Shown here: one piece after another, positions 61,141 through 64,000 of the stretch
How positions within the stretch are numbered: position 1 is the stretch's first letter
How the letters are laid out: the number at the start of each line of letters is the position of its first letter
Source of the DNA: Pholiota molesta
Lineage: Eukaryota; Basidiomycota; Agaricomycetes; Agaricales; Strophariaceae
NCBI GenBank assembly: GCA_014925825.1
Contig: JACGCK010000166.1
Coordinates: 33,502-97,501, forward strand
Reading direction: 5' to 3'
DNA: 64,000 nucleotides
Translations under genes and position numbers: made by a program
The notes under the pieces: model-generated
Seen by the model: the letters and a program-made list of their open reading frames with translations, nothing else
Databases searched by the model: none
What the model was told of the DNA's origin: nothing

Positions 61141-61184
61141 AACTGGTAACTAAAACTGGTGGAGTGGTAAGTAGTGTTTCTTTG

Positions 61185-61920
61185 ATGCTTCCCTCATGAT
61201 ATATGGAGTTTCCATTTTCGTTTTCTTGCGTTTTGCTGGCAGCGTAAACCGCGGTTCCTCATCATTGCTATCACTGTTCTCTTCATCATCTGAACTTTTG
61301 TGTTGGCCTCGACTTCTTGTCTTCATTTTTGTGATTTTACTGTTATTAATGTCCTCCGGTCTTTTAAAAGCACTCTTCCTTGTGGTCTGAGCTAGCACCT
61401 TAGTCTCCTTCATTGGACATTGTAGAAACCCAAATCTTCATCAGAGAACTGTTTCTATCTCCATTCGTTCTTGTCGTACCCTGTTAGCTAACTTGTGGTA
61501 CTGGTGGCTGTACTTCTCAATTTTGTGTGGTTCTTCTTCATCTTCTTCCGGAGGTGTCTGCATATGAACTTGCTCTAGCTGCTGCTCCAAATTTTCTAAT
61601 AGTCTGTCCCTGCGATCCCTGGGCTTGTTGGTATACAATGAACTGGGTTTTGCCTGGTCTAGAACATGTGCCAGCTGCAAAACTCCTCTTTGTGGTTTGG
61701 CGTAAAAGTTCGAAGCTAACTTCTGTTTCACATGAAACTCTTCAACTCTCTCAATAGGTCATTTGTCCTCGTCAAATCTGAAGACCCCGCCACCTTTTAT
61801 GTAGTGTCGGTTATCTCCTTCCTGTTTCTCAATGTAACCCATTTTTAAATGAGCTTCCTTGAATTGACAATCCTTAATTTGATGTCCTAACTTGCCACAG
61901 TAGAAGCATTTCTATCCAGA
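61185..61920 (-). pseudogene. gypsy gag fragment with zinc knuckle, right of the KDZ element
   Basis: A CCHC knuckle (CFYCGKLGHQIKDC) near 61915-61870 is followed by HLKMGYIEKQEGDNRHYIKG, a coiled coil (RLLENLEQQLEQVHMQTPP) and a Lys/Ser/acidic linker ending ETPYIMREASKK at the target site. Frame changes and stops show that it is inactive. Its upstream end is joined to copia sequence at about 61925, an illegitimate junction. Confidence 0.75.
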
Positions 61921-61924
61921 CTGC

Positions 61925-62960
61925 ATATTCGTGTGAAAAGCGACGATTCCCTGCAGTTTGCTGCTCCAGCCAATTGCACCACCAGCCATGAGAGTCACAT
62001 AACCACCTGTAGAGCATCCGGTGTCTTTGCAATCGCCATGAGACGCGTCGCAGTAGGTAGTGAACATATCCGGACCCAGCTCACCTGAGTAATGCAGCTT
62101 GTGCTCCAGTGTTCCCTTGAGATAGCGCAATAAGTGTTTGACTGCTGCCCAGTGTTTGGGATGAGGATTGCTGTTGAAATGCACTAGGTAGGCTGTGGCA
62201 TCGTGTAATACCACACTGATCAGTGAATTTGAGGAATGCGGCCAACATGTACTCTCCTCCCTTGTCATCCTGCAGAGCCTTGATTTTCGCATTGACCTGG
62301 TTCTCAGCATAGGCCTTGAATGTCTTAAACGCGCCAAATGTGTTGCTCTTCCATTTCAAGAAGTGTACAGCATGCAGCTTGGTGTGGTCGTCTAGGAAAG
62401 TGATCCAGTAGCGATATCCCTCAAGACTGGGGACAGGAAGAGGTCCATGAAGGTCAGAGTGGATGAGTTCAAGTGGTGCAAGGGATTGTCTAGTGGAGCT
62501 TGGAAATGGTGCAGATGTCATTTTGCCTGCTAGACATGCCTCGCAAATCGGATCGGGCTCATCTTTCGATGAGATGACAAGGCCAGTGACAAGATCGCCC
62601 TGTGGATCCCTTTGCAATTAGTGAGGTATAAACAAGCCAATAGATTGTTGCAGAGTTGGGGAACATGCAGTACATGAGTGAGCTCTACAGGATACAATTC
62701 CTGGCCCTTTATGACCGGATGAATCACTACACTCCCCATTCCAGCTAAGTAGATGATGGTGTGGTCTGCTAGCTTGATTGGGACGATGTGGGGCGTGTAA
62801 TTGCGCATCCAGGCGTGATGCAGCGTCATATGACTAGTGGTGCCTGTGTCTGCGAGCCAATGGAAGTCATCGTCACTCAGGAGAGTGGTAGGATTGAATG
62901 TGGACAGTGCACTTGCATTTCCAGCAAACTCTGGCACTGTTTGCTGCTCCGCTTGTTTCA
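61925..62960 (-). mobile_element. copia fragment: protease, integrase, RNase H in minus orientation
   Basis: Read from the right: a protease core (WLADTGTTSHMTLHHAW), a GAG-pre-integrase and integrase part (CEACLAGKMTSAPFP, LELIHSDLHGPLPVPS, YWITFLDDHTKLHAV, FKAYAENQVNAKIKALQDDK), then a jump to RNase H (HWAAVKHLLRYLKGTLEHKL, TYCDASHGDCKDTG, GYVTLMAGGAIGWSSKLQG). RT is missing. This copy lacks the 4-nt RNase H deletion seen in the 49-53 kb pair. It ends abruptly in gypsy gag. Confidence 0.75.
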
Positions 62961-63316
62961 CGTTCTGTCCCTTGGCCCTTCTGACTTTGTCACCTATTCT
63001 GATGCTGCACATAGTGATTGCACTGACACTGGTCACTCTACCAGTGGCTATGTAACCATGCTTGCTGGTGGTGCCATTGGATGGTCTAGTAAGCTACAGC
63101 GCATTGTGACACTGTCCACTACTGAAGCGGAATATGTTGCTGCTGTTGAAGCTGGCAAGGAGATTATATGGATGCAAAATCTGTTGAGGGAATTTGGGTA
63201 CAATATGGACAAGCGCTCTGTGTTACACATGGACAACCAATCTGCTATCTCTGTTGCCAAGAATCCTGAGCATCATGGGTGCATGAAACACCTTGATCTG
63301 TGCTTCTGCTTGTATT
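62961..63316 (+). pseudogene. plus-strand RNase H piece of a different copia lineage
   Basis: The frame FVTYSDAAHSDCTDTGHSTS, TEAEYVAAVEAGKEIIWMQN and HMDNQSAISVAKNPEHHG is clearly copia RNase H but differs at many positions from the other copies. It sits head-to-head between minus-strand protease and gag of the neighbouring copia fragment. Its right end (CTTGATCTGTGCTTCT) is also found as a scar at 50278-50300. Confidence 0.75.
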
Positions 63317-63775
63317 TGAGATACTTGTGGCAGTCTGCTTCAATGTGCCATTTCATGCTGCAAAATGAGCACTGAGGCGTGGCGGATGCGGCGGAGGTAG
63401 AGGACGATGCAGCTAGGGCAGAGGAGATGTTGGGAGTGGCGGAAGCGCGATGGCGACATTGGGACTCCTCTGTAACAAAGGCCTGATAAATTGTGGACTT
63501 CTCCAACTTGTCCAGCAGCAGGAGAGATGAAGTGAACACGCTGAACTCGTCTGGAAGTGCCCTGATGAGTGTCATGCTGGCCAGCTCATCATCTAGACTG
63601 GAGAGGGTGAAGTCCTTAGGCCGAAGGTCCTGAATGCAGTTGATAGCAGTGTCCACCCTGTTCATAAGCGACTGCAGAGTCTCGTCTTCCTGCTTCCTGA
63701 TCGAAAAGAGGTCGTCATAGGCATTGAAGCGTGCACCAGGACGTTTCTGAAGGTGTACTGCAGACAGGGCAGCCC
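63317..63775 (-). mobile_element. copia gag fragment, minus orientation
   Basis: It encodes LMNRVDTAINCIQDLRPKDF, ALPDEFSVFTSSLLLLDKLE and the knuckle CSFCSMKWHIEADCHKYLKY, nearly identical to the gag at 50236-50770. Its upstream part is cut by the element starting at 63776. Confidence 0.8.
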
Positions 63776-64000
63776 CAGTACTTTACCCTCCACCACCTTT
63801 AAACAGTGGTCACCAGTGGTCACCAGTGGTCACCACTGGTCACAGGTTCAGGTCAACCAGTGGTTTCAGTGGTCAACCAGTGGTTTCAGTGGTCAACCAG
63901 TGGTTTGACCAGTGGTCAGGTTCCAGTGGTCAGTGGTTTCAGTGGTCAACCAGTGGTTTCAGTGGTCAACCAGTGGTTTCAGTGGTTTGACCAGTGGTTT
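63776..64000 (+). mobile_element. left end of a third KDZ-type element (runs off the window)
   Basis: The terminus CAGTACTTTACCCTCCACC is the same type as in the elements at 33852 and 53669. It is followed by an array of CAGTGGTCACC, then CAACCAGTGGTTTCAGTGGT words up to the last base. The copia gag sequence it cuts is known uninterrupted at 50756, which fixes the left border. Confidence 0.7.

Larger units (their letters stand above)
53669..61176 (+). mobile_element. 7.5-kb KDZ-type DNA transposon with 8-bp target duplication
   Basis: The left end GAGGTCTTTACACTCCACC and the right end, read as complement CACTACTTACCACTCCACC, continue into a shared TTTAGTTACCAGTTTCCG, giving ~40 bp imperfect terminal inverted repeats. 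TTTCTTTG flanks both sides (53661-53668 and 61177-61184), a perfect 8-bp duplication, the size known for the Zisupton branch of the KDZ superfamily. Order inside: CCACCAGTTT array, tRNA-derived piece, GC-rich block, partner gene (55637-57711), transposase gene (57732-60354), and an inverted GGTGGAAACT array. Both genes read through apart from an unresolved transpos­ase start. The element interrupts a gypsy gag; removing it and one TTTCTTTG restores EASKKVEFEE in frame. It looks young and perhaps still mobile. Confidence 0.85.

Noticed and set aside
53669..61176. Assignment to CACTA/EnSpm because of the CACT words at the ends
   Set aside because: The 8-bp target duplication and the cysteine-cluster transposase do not fit CACTA, which makes 3-bp duplications.

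Overview
The window is nuclear DNA of a filamentous basidiomycete, most likely an agaricomycete. The evidence is dense genes with many roughly 50-60 nt introns, protein sequences of basidiomycete type (OLA1, UBA4, DBP2, eIF4B, a DDT/WHIM-PHD chromatin protein) and agaricomycete-type mobile elements with KDZ transposases. Species cannot be named from the sequence.

Bases 1-27.2 kb are gene-rich. In order they hold: the 3' part of an acidic low-complexity protein (+), a three-exon membrane protein (-), OLA1 (-), a small GPI-type surface protein (+), a MED25-like Mediator subunit (+), a PITH-domain protein (-), a TUG/UBX-type protein (+), UBA4 (-), APC10 (+), and then six genes in tandem on the minus strand: a DDT/WHIM-PHD protein, an alpha/beta hydrolase, the DEAD-box helicase DBP2, a Ras/Rap-type GTPase and eIF4B close the series (the hydrolase and helicase lie between). 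Several of these conserved genes carry apparent one-base frameshifts, often in short G, C or A runs, which look more like consensus errors than gene death.

Bases 27.2-64 kb are a graveyard and nursery of mobile elements. There are three large foldback (inverted-repeat) elements, a small MITE, a degenerate transposon-borne gene with an N-terminal zinc-binding motif and a C-terminal PHD finger, a minus-strand Ty3/gypsy element broken by a head-to-head pair of Ty1/copia copies, and scrambled copia fragments at the right end.

The centrepiece is a 7.5 kb DNA transposon at 53669-61176. It has imperfect terminal inverted repeats, a perfect 8-bp target duplication, arrays of short repeats inside both ends, a tRNA-derived piece, a GC-rich block and two apparently intact spliced genes. 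One encodes a cysteine-cluster KDZ-type transposase (CxC5/CxC6 class), the other a novel partner protein. Removing the element and one target copy restores the reading frame of the gypsy gag it hit. A 2 kb element at 33852-35813 has the same kind of ends, a related tRNA-derived piece and a shared 11-bp motif in its GC-rich block, in the same relative order, but no genes; it looks like a non-autonomous relative. A third copy begins at 63776 and runs off the window.
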